Below are positions 26,101 through 41,100 of a stretch of 50,452 nucleotides of DNA, piece by piece; within the stretch, counting starts at the first letter, position 1; each line of letters opens with the position of its first letter. The translations under genes were made by a program, and so were the position numbers. The stretch comes from Variovorax paradoxus. GTDB lineage: Bacteria; Pseudomonadota; Gammaproteobacteria; Burkholderiales; Burkholderiaceae_C. The notes below the pieces were generated by a model. It was not told where the DNA came from, searched no databases, and saw only the letters and a list, made by a program, of their open reading frames with translations. The stretch lies in NCBI RefSeq assembly GCF_018614955.1, contig NZ_JAGGNV010000041.1:1-50452 (forward strand), read 5' to 3'.

Positions 26101-29100
26101 TGCCGGCGGTCGGCGATGCGGGGCTGGTCTGCACCCAGGCCAACGTGAGCTTGGCCGTCACCGTCTCGACCACGCCCACGCTGAACCCGAACTTCCGCCG
26201 CGTCGACGTCCAGGTGCGCGATGCGGGCGACGCGCCGGTGCTGCGCTTGTCCACTGTCGTGGGACGCTACTGATGCGCAGATCCAAGGGCTTCACGCTGA
26301 TCGAGCTGCTGGTCGCGATCGCGGTGATGGCACTGCTCGCGCTGGTGAGCTGGCGCGGCCTGGAGGGCATGGCGCGCGCGCAGGCCCTGAACCGCGAGCG
26401 AGGCGACGCTATGCTCACGCTGCAGGCTGCGCTGTCGCAATGGAATGCGGATCTCGATGCCACGACGGCGCTGGCGCAGATCCGGCCCATGGACTGGGAC
26501 GGCCGCGTGCTGCGCCTCACGCGGCGCAGTACCGACAGCGCCCAATCGGTGGTCTATGTGGTCGCCTGGACCCTGCGCGCCGACGCCGCCGTGGGCGCGC
26601 GCTGGCAGCGCTGGCAATCGCCCGGCATCACCACCCGCGCCGAATGGCAGCAAGCCTGGGACCGCGCCGCCGCATGGGGCCAGGACGGCGGCACCGGCAC
26701 GAGCTCCGGCAACGAGCTGCGCGGCGCAGAGCTCGGACTGATGCCGGTCGAGGCCTGGCAGCTCTACTACTTCCGCAACGACAGCTGGAGTCCGGCCGTC
26801 GGCGCCGAGGTGCTCGGCACAGGCACGCCCTTGCCCGACGGCGTGCGCCTGGTCCTGAGCCTGCCGCCCGGCTCGGCGCTCGCCGGGCTGCTGACCCGCG
26901 ACTGGCTGCGGCCCACCGCCATGGCGCCCAAATCATGAAGCCGCGATCGAAATCCGCCAGAGACACGCGCGGTGCTGCCCTGCTGGCCGCCATGCTGACC
27001 GTCACGCTGGTCGCCACCTTCGCCGCCGCGGCGCTCTGGCAGCAGTGGCGCGCGGTCGAGGTCGAGGCGGCCGAGCGGGCGCGGGTGCAGTCGGCCTGGG
27101 TGCTGATCGGGGCGCTCGACTGGTCGCGCCTGATCCTGCGCGAGGACGCCCGCGCCGGCGCCGCCGCAGGCGGGGGCGCAGACCACCTGGCCGAGCCCTG
27201 GGCCGTGCCGCTGGAGGAGGCCAAGCTGACGAGCTTTCTTTCGGCCGAGAAGAACATCGCCAGCGATGTGCTCGAAGGCCTGCCCGATGCCTTTCTTTCG
27301 GGCCGCATCATCGATGCCCAGTCCAAGCTCAACGTGCTGAACCTGGTGGAAGGCGGCAAGCCGGTGGCCGCATCGGTCGCCGTATTCACCAAGCTGTTCG
27401 AACTGCTGGGCCTGCCCGCGCAGGAACTGGCGGCGCTGACAGCCAATCTGCAACGTGCGCTGCCGGTCGCCGCGACGGCCGGCACAGGCACAGGCACAGG
27501 CACAGGAGCCGGCACCACGCCCCCCGCCGTGACCACCGACACCTCGGCCACCGGCCCGCTGATGCCGCAGCGCACCTCCCAGCTGGTCTGGCTCGGCCTC
27601 TCGCCCAGCACCGTGGCCGCGCTGGAGCCCTACGTCACCGTGCTGCCGGCGGGCACCAAGCTCAACATCAACACCGCCAGCGCCGAAGCCTTGTTCGCCA
27701 GTGTTCCCGCGCTCGATCTGGCCGGCGCCAAGCGCCTGGTGGCGCAGCGCACGCGCAGCCACTTCCGCAGCTTGGCCGACGCGAACCGTCTCTTGCAGGA
27801 CAGCTCGACGCAGTTCGGCGAACAGCACAGCGTGGGGAGCAGCTACTTCGAAGTGCATGGACGGCTGCGGCTGGACCGAACTTGGGTCGAGGAACAGTCG
27901 CTGTTGCGGCGCGACGGCATCGAGGTCCGCATCGTGTGGCGCGAACGTGGTGCGGGCGCCACGTCGGCGCCGCCGAAGTCCTGAAGTAGAAACTTTTAGT
28001 CACGCTTATAGGATAAAAAGCACGGGAGCGCCCACGCCACGGGCGTAACGCGCTATCAAATATGTAGCAGGTGGATGTGAACCATCCACCTACAATGACC
28101 ACCCCTCACCGATCGCCATGGCCGTATTGCTCGTCACCGTCCCGCCCCCGCCCGCCCCCGCCGGCGGCGAGTACGGCTGGGCAGTCTGGTCCAGCGACGG
28201 CCGCAAGCTGCGCTCTCAGGGAAGCGCGCCGCCGGCCCTGCTGCCGAGCGGGGACGAAGTGATCCTGTGCGTGCCCGCGGCTGCCCTCTCCTGGCATCAG
28301 GTCACGATGCCGCAGGGCAGCATGAGCGGTGCTGTGCGCGTGCGCTCGGTGCTCAATGGCCTGCTCGAAGACCGGCTGCTCGACGAACCGGAGCTGTTGC
28401 ATTTCGCGCTGGAGCCCGGCGCGCGCGCCGCCACGCCCGCATGGGTGGCGGCCTGCAACCGGATCTGGCTGCGCAGCGCGGTGCAGGCCCTCGAAGCCGC
28501 GGGCCGCCGCGTCACGCGCATCGTTCCCGAATTCGCGCCGCAGCCGGCGGGCGCAGCCCCGATGGTCTTCGCGATCGGCGAGCCGGACGCCGCGCAGCTC
28601 GTGATCTGCGACACCCAGGGGGTGACCGCGCTCCCGCTCGACAGTGCCGGCGTTGCGTTGCTCGGCACGCCCCCCGAAGGCACGACGATGCTGGCAGAAC
28701 CCGCAGTGGCCGAACTGGCCGAAAGCCTGCTCGGGCGCCGCGTGCCGATCGTCAAGCCGGCCGCACGCTGGCTGCAGGCTAGCCGCTCGCCCTGGGATCT
28801 TGCGCAGTTCGACCTTGCGTCCACCGGCCGCGCCCGCGCGAGCAAGAAGCTCGCGGCGGTCTGGCGCGGCGTATGGCACGAGCCCGAGTGGCGTGCGGCA
28901 CGCTGGGGCGCGCTGGTCCTGGTGCTGGCCCAGCTCATCGGCCTCAATGCCTGGGCCTGGAAGGAGCGCAGCGCGCTCGACAGCAAGCGCGCCGCGGTGA
29001 ACAGCATCCTCAAGCAGACTTTCCCGTCGGTGCAACTGGTGGTCGATGCCCCGGTGCAAATGGCACGCGAAGTCGCCTCGCTGCAGCAGGCCACCGGTGG

Positions 29101-32100
29101 CGTCGCCGCTGCCGATTTCGAACCCATGCTGGGCGTGCTCGCAAGCAGCCTGCCGCCCGGCCGCGTGCCCAGTGCCATCGACTACAGCGCCGGCCAGTTG
29201 CGGCTGCGCGGCCTGGGCTTGAAGCCCGCGGAGGCAGACAGCGTCTCGGCCACGCTGTCCGCGCGCGGCTACAGCGCGCGCAGCGAAGGCGACCTGCTGC
29301 TGGTCCAGGCGGAGGCCGCGCGATGAACAGCTGGCTCGAATCCCTCGAAGCACGCTGGCAGGCCTGGTGGCCCGAACTCGAGCCGCGCGAGCAGCGCATG
29401 ATCGCGATCGCCGCCGCGCTGGTGATGCTCGCCCTGCTCTGGTGGGTGATGCTGGCGCCCGCGCTGCGCACGCTGTCGTCGGCGCCCGCCGAGCACGCAA
29501 AACTCGATGCGCAACTGCAGCAGATGACCAGCCTGCAGACGCAAGCCAAGGCCCTGCAGTCCCAGCCGCGCGCCAGCCGCGACGACGCCATGCGCGCGCT
29601 CGAAACCTCGGTGCGCCAGAGCTTCGGGCCCAACGCCCAGATGCAGCCCGCCGCCGCCGGCGAAGGCGTGACGATCGCCATGCGCGCCACCCCCGCCGAC
29701 ACGCTCGCCCAATGGCTGGCACAGGCGCGCAGCAATGCGCGCGCCGTGCCGCGCGAGGCGCACCTGACGCGCACCGCGCAAGGCGCTCCGGCCGCCTCTT
29801 CTCCCGCCGCCGCAGCCGCCAGAGGTGCCGAACCTTCCGTCGTGCGCTGGGACGGCACGCTGGTCATGGGCCTGCCGGCCCGTTGAGCACCGTCACCGCC
29901 ATGGCCACCCGACGCTCTCCTGTCCTCGTCACATCGACCGGCCGGCGCTGGGCCATTCTCGGCGCGCTGATCGGTGCGGTGCTGGCGCTCTCGGTGTACG
30001 CGCCGGCACGCTGGCTGGCCGCCTTTCTCGCCGCGCGAAGCGATGGCCATCTGCAGCTGGTCAATGCGCGCGGAACGGTCTGGAACGGCAGCGCGGGGGT
30101 CGTGTTCTCGAGCGGCGCGGGCGGCGCCGAATCGATCTCGCTGCCGGGCACGCTGGGCTGGACATTGCGACCGCGCTGGGACGGCGTGACCGCCGCGCTC
30201 GACATTCCCTGCTGCGCGCCAAAGCCGCTGCAGTTCAAGGCGCGTCCGCGTCCCAGCGGATTGCAGCTCGAGTGGCGCGACGGCCAGTCCCGCTGGCCCG
30301 CCGCGCTGCTCAGCGGTTTTGGCGCTCCCTGGAACACCCTCAAGCCCGAGGGCGTGCTCGACATCTCCATGCAGGGCTTCGCGATGCAATGGAACGGCCC
30401 GCAACTGGGGCTCGCCGGCCGCGCCGTCCTCGACGCCACCGACATCTCGTCCAGCCTTTCGACGCTCAAGCCGATGGGCAGCTACCGCATCACGCTGGAG
30501 GGCGGGCCGACGCCGACCCTCCTGCTGACCACCCGCGAAGGCAGTCTCCAGCTCAGCGGCAGCGGACGATGGAACGGAAGCGCGCTGCGCTTCGACGGCG
30601 AAGCCAGCGCCGCGCCGGGGCGCGAAGATGCGCTCTCGAATTTGTTGAATATCATCGGGCGACGCGAAGGCGCGCGCTCACTCATCACACTGGGTTGACC
30701 ATGAAGCAACAGTCTTCGTACGCGACACGCATCGGCACCGCCGCCCTCGCGGCACAGATGCTGATCACCGCCTGCATTCCGGCTGCGTTCGCGCAAGAAG
30801 CCGCAGCGCCGCCACGACGCGGCGAGCCGATCACGCTGAATTTCACCAACGCCGAGATCGAATCCGTCGCGCGCACCATGGCGGTCGTGACCGGCCGCGA
30901 CGTGGTGGTTGACCCGCGCGTGAAGGGCACGATCAACCTGCAGACCGACCGCGCGATCTCGCCCGCCGCGGCCTTCAACCAGTTTGCCGCGGCGCTGCGC
31001 CTGCAGGGCTTTGCGATCGTGCAGTCCGAAGGGCTCTACAAGGTGGTGCCCGAGGCCGATGCCAAGCTGCAGAGCAGCGCGGTCAGCACCTCGACGCCCG
31101 CCACCGCGACGCTGAGCGGCAACCAGATCGTGACCCAGGTCTTCAAGCTCAACTACGAGTCGGCCAACAACCTGCTGCCGGTGCTGCGCCCGCTGATCGC
31201 ACCCAACAACACGATCAACGTGAACCCGGGCAACAACTCGCTGGTGATCACCGACTATGCCGAGAACATGCGGCGGCTGGCGCGCATCATTGCCGCACTC
31301 GACGTGCCGAACGCTTCCGACATCGAGGTCATTCCGTTGAAGCACTCGGTCGCCACCGACCTGGTGCCGGTGCTCACGCGTCTGGTCGAAGGCGGATCCG
31401 CCACCGGGCCCGGGCAGGTGCAGGGCGCCGCGCCCGGCACCGCCGACGCGTCGTTCCGCACCACGCTGCTGGCCGAGCCGCGCAGCAATGCCGTCATCCT
31501 GCGCGCGGCCAACCCGGCACGTTCGCAGCTGGTCCGCACGCTGATCGACCGCCTCGACCGCGCGCCGATCGACAGCGGCAATGGCGCGGCCGGCAATATC
31601 TACGTCGTCTACCTCAAGAACGCCGACGCGGTGCGGATGGCGGTCACCTTGCGCGCCGCGCTCGCGAGCTCGCAGCCGAGCACCACCGGCGCGCTGGGCG
31701 GCGCGGCCGGCGCCCTCAGTACCGCCGGAACCACGCCCGCCGCCCAGCAGCAGCAACAGCAGTTCAGCCAGCTCGGCGCGAGTGCGCAAGGCGGAATGAG
31801 CGCCGCCACGGCGCCGATCAGCGGGACGGCGCAGCCCTCCACCGGCGGACAGATCCAGGCCGACCCGGCGACCAATTCGCTGATCATCAGCGCGGCCGAG
31901 CCGCTCTACCGGCAGCTGCGCGCGGTGATCGACCGTCTCGACAGCCGCCGCGCGCAGGTGCTGATCGAAAGCCTGATCGTCGAGGTGAATGCCGACAAGG
32001 CGGCCGAGTTCGGCATCCAGTGGCAAGCCGGCATCGGCAGCAGCGGCGACCGCAACGTGGGCGTGCTCGGCACCAACTCGAGCCTGGGCGGCGCCAACAT

Positions 32101-35100
32101 CATCGACCTGGCCGTCGGCCTGGCGACCGGCAACGCCGCGACGCGGCCCTCGACCGGCTTCAACTTCGGCATCGGCCACCGCTACGGCAGCGACGGGCAG
32201 TACGTGCTGGGCTTCCTGGCCCGCTTCCTGGCCAGCAACGGCGAGGGCAACGTGCTGTCCACCCCCAATCTGCTGACGCTCGACAACGAGGAAGCCAAGA
32301 TCGTCGTCGGTCAGAACGTGCCCTTCGTCACCGGCCAGTACACCAGCGCCGGCGGCAATACCAACACCGTCAACCCGTTCCAGACCATCGAGCGCAAGGA
32401 CGTCGGCCTGACGCTGCGCGTGCGCCCGCAGATCAGCGAGACAGGCACGGTCAAGATGCAGATCTTCCAGGAGGTCTCCAGCGTCGTCGCATCCACGGTG
32501 AACAACCTGAACGGCCCCACCACGAGCAAGCGCTCGATCGAATCGAACGTGCTGGTCGACGACGGCAACATCATCGTGCTCGGCGGCCTGCTGTCCGACG
32601 AGTATTCGACCTCCGAGGAAAAAGTGCCCGGCCTCGGCGACGTCCCGGTGCTCGGCAACCTGTTCAAGAGCGAGGTCCGCAGCCGCCGCAAGACCAACCT
32701 CATGGTGTTCCTGCGGCCGACCATCGTGCGCGACCAGCTCTCCAGCGACACGATCACGGCCGACCGCTACGATGCGCTGCGCGCGATGCAGCAGAACATC
32801 CAGCCTTCGACCGACAACCCGATGCTCAATTCGGTGCGCGGGGCGCCGGTGCTGCCACCGCTGAGCGACACCGTGCGCGGCGATCCGTCGCGCCGCATCG
32901 ACGGCACGCGCCTGATCCCGCCGCCGCTGCCGCCGCAGCACGCACCGCTGCCGCCGGGCCCGATGAAGGGCGCGCTGCCGCCGACCGCCGACCCGTCCAC
33001 GGCGCGCGAACTGCCTTAAGGATCCTGCCGTGCGCTATCCCCTGCCCTACGCCTTCGCACGCAGCCAGCAACTGCTGCTCGAAGAAACGGACGAAGGCGC
33101 CTTCACCCTCTGGATGCCCCAGGTGCCGCCGCGCAGCGCGATCGGCGAGGTGGCCCGCAAGTACCCGGTCAAGGCCTTCGAGGCGCTGGCGCCCAACGAA
33201 CTGGCGCAGCGCATCAGCGCCGCCTATGCGCAAGGCGAATCGAACGCCGCCGCCGTCGTGAGCGAGGTGCAGGGCGATGCCGATCTCTCGCGCATGATGC
33301 AGGAGCTGCCGGCGGTGGAAGACCTGCTGGAAAGCGCCGGCGATGCGCCCATCATCCGAATGCTCAATGCGCTGCTCACGCAGGCCGCGCGCGACGGCGC
33401 CAGCGACATCCACATCGAACCCTACGAGCGGACTTCCGCGGTGCGCTTCCGCATCGACGGCACGCTGCGCGAGGTGGTGCAGCCCAACCGCGCGCTGCAC
33501 GCGGCGCTGATCTCGCGCCTGAAGATCATGGCCGACCTCGACATCGCCGAGAAGCGGCTGCCGCAGGACGGGCGCATCAGCCTGCGCATCGGCACGCGCG
33601 CGGTCGACGTGCGGGTCTCGACCCTGCCGTCGGCGCACGGGGAACGCGCGGTGCTGCGCCTGCTCGACAAGACCGAAAGCAAGCTCACGCTCGAAGCCGT
33701 CGGCATGCAGGGCGACACGCTGGCGCGCTTCCAGCACCTGATCGGCCAGCCGCACGGCATCATCCTGGTCACCGGGCCGACCGGCTCCGGCAAGACCACC
33801 ACGCTCTACGCCGCGCTCAGCCGGCTCGACGCCGGCCGAAGCAACATCATGACGGTCGAGGATCCGATCGAATACGAGCTGCCCGGCGTCGGCCAGACCC
33901 AGGTCAACGCCAAGATCGAGCTGACCTTCGCGAAGGCGCTGCGCGCGATCCTGCGGCAAGACCCGGACGTGATCATGATCGGCGAGATCCGCGATTTCGA
34001 GACCGCGCAGATCGCGATCCAGGCCTCGCTCACCGGACACCTGGTGCTGGCCACGCTGCACACCAACGATTCGGTCAGCGCCGTGACGCGCCTGACCGAC
34101 ATGGGCGTGGAGCCCTTCCTGCTGAGCTCCTCGCTCCTCGGCGTGCTGGCGCAGCGCCTGGTGCGCAGGCTCTGCCCGGTCTGCGCCGTGCCCTCGGCCG
34201 CCGGCGACGAGGCCGAACCCGTGGGCTGCGACGCCTGCGGCCAGACCGGCTACCAGGGCCGTACCGGCATCTTCGAACTGCTGGTGGCCGACGACACGGT
34301 GCAATCGCTGATCCACAACCGCGCGCCCGAAAGCCAGCTCTTCGTGGCGGCCGAACGCGGTGGCCTGCGTTCGATGCGCGAGGACGGCGAGCGGCTGGTC
34401 AAGACCGGCGTGACCTCGCGCGCCGAGCTGCTGCGCGTGACGAGAGACTGATCGGCCAATCGGCCGCCGCCGGGCCGCCCCAAGGCGGCCGAGCCGCCCC
34501 CTCGGGGGTGGAGTTACACGCAGCGAAGCGGAGTGAAAAGCCGGGGGGCCAAGAGAGTCATTCCATCACGACGAGATTGCGGGTCTGCGGGTCGGTTTCC
34601 ACATGGCGCACGCGGCCGGCATTGTCGAACAGCACCTGGAACTCGCTGAAGCTGCTGAGCCACATGCGCCAGATCGGCGCGTCGAGGTTCGGGTTTTCGC
34701 TGCTCATCGGATAGCCCACGGCCATCGCCACCTGCTCGCGCGTCATGCCCTTGGTGACGCGCGCCGACTTGATCGCGTCCCGGATCTTGGGCGGGTAACC
34801 CACGATCTTGCGTGCCGGGTCTTCGCTCACCACGTAGCGCTTGGCGAAAGTGCCGAGATCGAGGTCGCGGCTGTAGTCGTTGCCGATGGCCTGCTTGCTG
34901 CCGTTGAGTTCGATCTGCACGCGGTTGCGGCCATAGCCCGTGACGCGCGTCGGCGTACCGGCCGGGATGATCCGCTTACCGCTTTCGGCATAGTTGCCGT
35001 CGCTGATCCAGCTGCCGTCGGTGCGCATGTTGCAACAGAGAAAACCGTCGAAAGTGGGTTGCGCCGCGGCGGGAAGGGAAAGCGCTCCCAGCAGCGCGGC

Positions 35101-38100
35101 GACGGCAACAGCAGTGGTACGAAGCGACATGAAGACTCCTCGGAGTGGTGTTGTGGAAGCCGCGCGACGAAAAGGCAACGCCAAACGCCGACAATGCGGG
35201 CTCGCGCATTTTGTCGCCAGTCACCATGCCCGCCTATTCCTTTGAAGCCATAGACCAACTGGGCCAGCCCCGCAAGGGCGTGCTCGAAGCCGACACCGCC
35301 CGCAGCGCCCGCGGGATGCTGCGCGCTCAGGCACTGATTCCGCTGTCGGTGACCGTCGTCGGCAGCGTCGAAAGCGGCGCCGCCCCGGACCGGAGCTGGC
35401 GCCGCCTGCTGGGCGGCAAGCGCGTCTTCAACTCCACCACCCTCGCGGTCTGGACGCGGCAGCTCGCCGGCCTGGTGTCTTCCGGCCTGCCGCTCGAACG
35501 CGCACTCACCGCGCTGACCGACGAAGCCGAGACCGAACAGCAGCGCAACCTGATCGCCTCCCTGCGTGCCGAGGTCAACGCGGGCTCGCCCTTCGGGCGC
35601 GCGCTGGCCCAGCATCCGCGCGAGTTCTCGCCCATCTACACGGCGGTGATCGGCGCCGGCGAGCAGAGCGGCAATCTCGGCCTGGTGCTCGAGCGCCTGG
35701 CCGACGACCTCGAGCAGCGGCAGGCGCTGCAGCAGAAGCTGGTCGGCGCGGCCCTCTACCCGGCGATCGTGACCCTGGTCGCCATCGTGATCGTGATCTT
35801 CCTCGTCAGCTATGTGGTGCCGCAGGTGGCCAACGTGTTCGCGGGCACGAAACGGGCGCTGCCCATCCTTACCGTGGCGATGCTGGCCCTGAGCGACTTC
35901 GTGCGCAACTACGGCTGGCTGATGCTCGGCGCCATCGTGCTGGCGACCCTCGGCGCGCGCATGGCGCTGGCCCGCGCCTCCGTGCGCGAACGATTCGACG
36001 CCGCCTGGCTCGAGCTGCCGCTGGTCGGCAGGCTGTCCCGCGGCTACAACGCGGCGCGCTTCGCGAGCACGCTCGCGATGCTGGCCACGGCCGGCGTGCC
36101 GATCCTGCGCGCGCTGCAGGCCGCGTCCGAAACGCTGAGCAACCGCGCGATGCGCGCCGACGCGCTCGACGCGCTGGTGCTGGTGCGCGAAGGCGCGCCG
36201 CTCGCTTCCGCGCTGGCACAGAAGAAAAGGTTCCCCGGCATCGTCTCGATGTTCGCCCGCCTCGGCGAACAGACCGGCACCCTGCCGTTGATGCTGCAAC
36301 GTGCGGCGACCCAGCTGGGCGCCGAGGTGCAGCGCCGTGCGATGCACCTGGCGACCATCCTCGAGCCGCTGCTCATCGTGGCCATGGGCGGTGTGGTCAT
36401 GCTGATCGTGCTGGCGGTGCTGATGCCGATCATCCAGCTCAACCAGTTCGTGAGGTAGTCGATGCCGGTTTCGCTGGACGACAAGCTGGTGGTGGCCATC
36501 TCCTCGCGTGCGCTCTTCAATCTCGAGGAAGAGAACAAGATCTTCGAAGCGGGCGACGACGCCGGCTACATGAAGCTCCAGCTCGAACGGCTCGATGTGC
36601 CGGCCCAGCCCGGCATCGCCTATTCGCTGGTGCGCAAGCTGCTGCGCTTCAACGACGACGGCATCCAGCGCGTCGAGGTCGTGATCCTCTCGCGCAACGA
36701 TCCGGTCTCGGGCATGCGGGTGTTCCGCTCGGGCGTGGCCAACGGCATCTCGCTGCAGCGCGGCGTGTTCACGCAGGGCCGCCCTCCCTTCGGCTATTTG
36801 CGGCCGCTGCGCGCGCACCTGTTCCTCTCGGTCAATGCCGAGGACGTGCGCGAGGCGCTCAATGCGGGCTTCCCGGCCGCGCGCGTGCTGGTCGAATCGG
36901 TGCATGCGAGCGATGCCTATCCCAACGAGGTGCGCATTGCCTTCGACGGCGACGCGGTGCTCTTCAGCGACGAGGCCGAGCGCGTGTACCAGGCCGAGGG
37001 ACTCGACGCCTTCCAGCTGCACGAATCCAGCAAGGCCCAGCTGCCGCTGCCCGAAGGGCCGTTCAAGCCTTTGCTCGCCGCGCTGCATCGGCTCCAGCTC
37101 GCGAGCAATCCCAGCATGCGCATCCGTACCGCGCTGGTCACGGCGCGCAGCGCGCCGGCGCATGAGCGCGCGATCCGCACGCTGATGAACTGGAACATCA
37201 AGGTCGACGAGGCGATGTTCCTCGGCGGACTGCCCAAGGGCGAGTTCCTGCGCGAGTTCGAGCCCGACTTCTTCTTCGACGACCAGACCGGCCACGTCGA
37301 CGCGGCCGCGCGCCACGTGCCTTCGGGCCACGTCGCAAGCGGCATCAGCAACCTGCGCTGACCCGGCGCTTCAGCGCCGTTTAAGAATGCGGCGCGCCCA
37401 GGCGATACGATGAACCCAAAGGCGCAGCTTCGCGCGCCGGCCAACCCACGCTCATCCCAATGACTACTCCCGACGGTTCCACGAGCTTGCTCTCGACCCT
37501 GCGCCGCATCGGCGCGCTGGCCGCGCCCTACTTCAGCTCGGAAGAAAAATGGAAGGCGCGCGGGCTGCTCGCCACGATCGTGGCGCTCAACCTCGGCACG
37601 GTCTACATGCTGGTGCTCAACAACCAGTGGTTCGGGCGCTTCTACGACGCGCTGCAGAACAAGGACCAGGCGGTGTTCTGGAGGGAGATCGTCTTTTTCT
37701 GCTGGATCGCGGCCGGCTACATCGTGATCGCGATCCTCAAGTTCTATCTGACGCAGCTCCTGCAGCTGCGCTGGCGCGCCTGGATGACGCGCAGCTATCT
37801 CGCGCGCTGGATGGCCGACCGCACCTTCTACCGCCTCGAACTCGCGCGCTACGGGCAGCAGGACGGCCAGACGCCCGACAACCCCGACCAGCGCATCCAG
37901 GAAGACATGCAGCTCTTCACCGACTACACGATGACGCTGTCGATGGGCCTGCTCAATGCCGTGGTGACCCTGCTGAGCTTCATCGGCATCCTCTGGACGC
38001 TCAGCGGCGTGGTCAGCGTCCCGTTCTTCGGCAGCAGCTACACGGTGCCGGGCTCGATGGTGTGGATTGCGCTGGCCTACTGCGCAGCCGGCACCGTGAT

Positions 38101-41100
38101 CACGCACTTCATCGGGCGGCCGCTGATCGGCCTGAACTTCCAGCAGCAGCGCTACGAGGCCGACTTCCGGCACCACCTGATGCGGGTTCGCGAATACAGC
38201 GAAGCCATCGCGCTCGATCGCGGCGAACAGGTCGAACACGGCCAGCTCCAGCTGCGCTTCGGCTCGGTGCTGAAGAACTACCTGAAGCTGATCGGCAAGC
38301 AGAAGAACCTGGTCGCCTTCACGGCTTCCTTCGGGCAAGCCTCGGTGATCTTCGCCTTCATCGTGCAGGCGCCGCGCTTCTTCAGCGGCGCCATCCAGCT
38401 CGGCCAGCTGATGCAGGTCAATTCGGCTTTCGGGCGCGTGCAGGATTCGCTCAGCTGGTTCGTCGACAACTACGACCGCGTCGCCGTCTGGCGCGCCACC
38501 GCGGACCGGCTCACTTCCTTCGAGGCCGCCATGCGAGCCCATGCCGGCGCGGCCAGCGCGGTGGAGCGCGCGCCCTCCGGCGACGAAGGCTTGCGCGCCG
38601 ACGACCTCACCGTGGCGCTGCCGGGCGGAGCGTCGCTGATCCAGAACGCCGCACTCATGGTCAAGCCCGGCGACAGCGTGCTCCTGCAAGGCCCCTCGGG
38701 CAGCGGCAAGTCGACGCTGTTCCGCGCCTTCGCCGGCATCTGGCCCTTCGCCCGCGGCCGGGTGTCGATGCCGGAGAACGCGATGTTCATTCCGCAGCGG
38801 CCCTACGTGCCCGACGGCCGGCTGCGCGATGCGCTGGCCTATCCGCAGCCGGCGAGCGAGTACAGCGACGCGCAGCTGAAGCAGGCGCTCGAGGATGCCC
38901 TGCTGCCCGACCTTGCCGCGCGCCTGGACGACAGCGACGCCTGGACCCAGAAGCTTTCCGGCGGCGAGCAGCAGCGCCTGGCGATCGCGCGCGTGCTGCT
39001 CAAGAAGCCGGCCTGGCTGTTCGCCGACGAGGCCACCAGCGCGCTTGATGCGCAGGCCGAGGAGACGCTTTACAGGCGCCTGGCCGAGGGCGTGCGTGCG
39101 GCAGGCGGTGCGATGGTGTCGATCGCCCACCGCGCCTCGGCCGGAGCCTTCCACGACAAGCGCTGGACCCTGGTGCCGCAGCCCGAAGGCGCTGGTGCGC
39201 GCTACCGGCTGGACGCGGCGTAGCGCTCCCAGCCGCGCGCGCGCAGCTCGCAGGCCGGGCAGCTGCCGCAGCCATGGCCCCAGGCATGGCGCTGCGTGCG
39301 GTCGCCGAGGTAGCAGGTGTGCGTGTCCTCGACGATCAGCTCGACCAGCGGCTCGCCACCCAGCCGGTGCGCCATCGCCCAGGTCGCGGCCTTGTCGATC
39401 CACATCAACGGCGTCTCGATCACGAAACGCCGGTCCATGCCGAGCGAGAGCGCGAGCTGCATCGCCTTCATGGTATCGTCGCGGCAGTCGGGATAGCCCG
39501 AGAAATCGGTCTCGCACACGCCGGTGACGATCACCTCCAGCCCGCGCCGATAGGCCAGCGCGCCGGCCAGCGTGAGGAACATCAGATTGCGGCCGGGCAC
39601 GAAGGTGTTGGGCAGGCCGTTGGCCTGCATCTCGAAGGCGATGTCCTGCGTGAGCGATGAACTGCTGACCTGGCCCAGCACGTCGACGTTCAACAGGTGG
39701 TCTTCGCCCAGCCGCGGCGCCCAATGCGGGAAGCGCTCGCGCAGGTGCGCCAGCACGGTGGTGCGCGCCTCGAGCTCGACGCGATGGCGCTGGCCGTAGT
39801 CGAAGCCGATGGTCTCGACGCGCTCGTACTTGGCGAGCGACTCGGCCAGGCAGGTGGTGGAGTCCTGGCCGCCGGAGAAGAGGACGAGGGCGGTGCTGTG
39901 CATGGGGAGATTCTCAGTCTAGAGAAAGCGCTCCAGCAGCTTGCGCGACCCCCGGTCCAGCGCCGTCACATCGGGAATTCGGAACTGCACCCCATGCGCG
40001 CTCGCGATCAGCAGCGCGCCGCCTTCGAGCCGCCGGATGTCTTCCTCGGCCTTGAGCACGAAGCTGGTCTCGCCGCGGTCGGTGTTCACCTGCCAGGTGC
40101 TGGGTACGCCGAAGCTCGACACCTTGTGCAGCTTCCGCAAGATGGGCGCGAAGTCGCGCGCGGCCAGTTCATGGGCCAGCAGCGCGCGCACTTCCTCGGG
40201 CAAGTCGTCGACGCGATCGATCCACAGCAGCTCGCGGCCGTCGCCGCCGACCAGCGACAGGCCATCGCCCGGCGCGCTGAGCGGGAAGGCGCGCACCGGC
40301 ACCACGCCGGCATGGCGGACGCCCTCGGCGTCGACCAGCACCAGTCGGCCGAAGCCGTCGCGTTCCAATTGGCAATCGTTCATGCCTCACCCGCCGGATG
40401 CGCCGCATGGCTGCCGAGCACCAGCGCGACCGAAGCGCGCTCGGCCGCAGAACCCGGGCTTTCGTCGTCGGCCTGCCGCAGCTGCGCCTGGTAGAGCCGC
40501 CAGTAGGCGCCCTGCTTGTCCATCAGCGCGTCGTGCGGACCGACCTCGACGATCTCGCCGCGGTCCATCACGACCAGCCGGTCGGCCTTGCGCAAGGTGG
40601 AGAGCCGGTGCGCGATGGCGATGGTGGTGCGGCCCTGCACCAGGTTGTCGAGCGCCTTCTGGATTTCCTTCTCGGTCTCGGTGTCGACCGCCGAGGTCGC
40701 CTCGTCGAGGATCAGGATGCGCGGGTCGATCAGCAATGCGCGCGCGATGCTGATGCGCTGCCGCTCGCCGCCCGACAAGCCCTGCCCGCGCTCGCCGACC
40801 AGCGAGTCGTAGCCGTGCGGGAGGCGCAGGATGAAGTCGTGCGCATGGGCGGCGCGCGCCGCGGCGACGATTTCCTCGCGCGTGGCTTCCGGCTTGCCGT
40901 AGGCGATGTTCTGGGCGATGGTGCCGAAGAACAGGAAGGGCTCCTGCAGCACCAGCCCGACGTGGCGCCGGTAGTCGGCCACCGCGAAGCGGCGGATGTC
41001 GGTGCCGTCGACCAGGATGGCGCCGTCGGTCACGTCGTAGAAGCGGCAGATCAGGTTGACCAGCGTGCTCTTGCCCGAGCCGCTGTGGCCGACCAGGCCG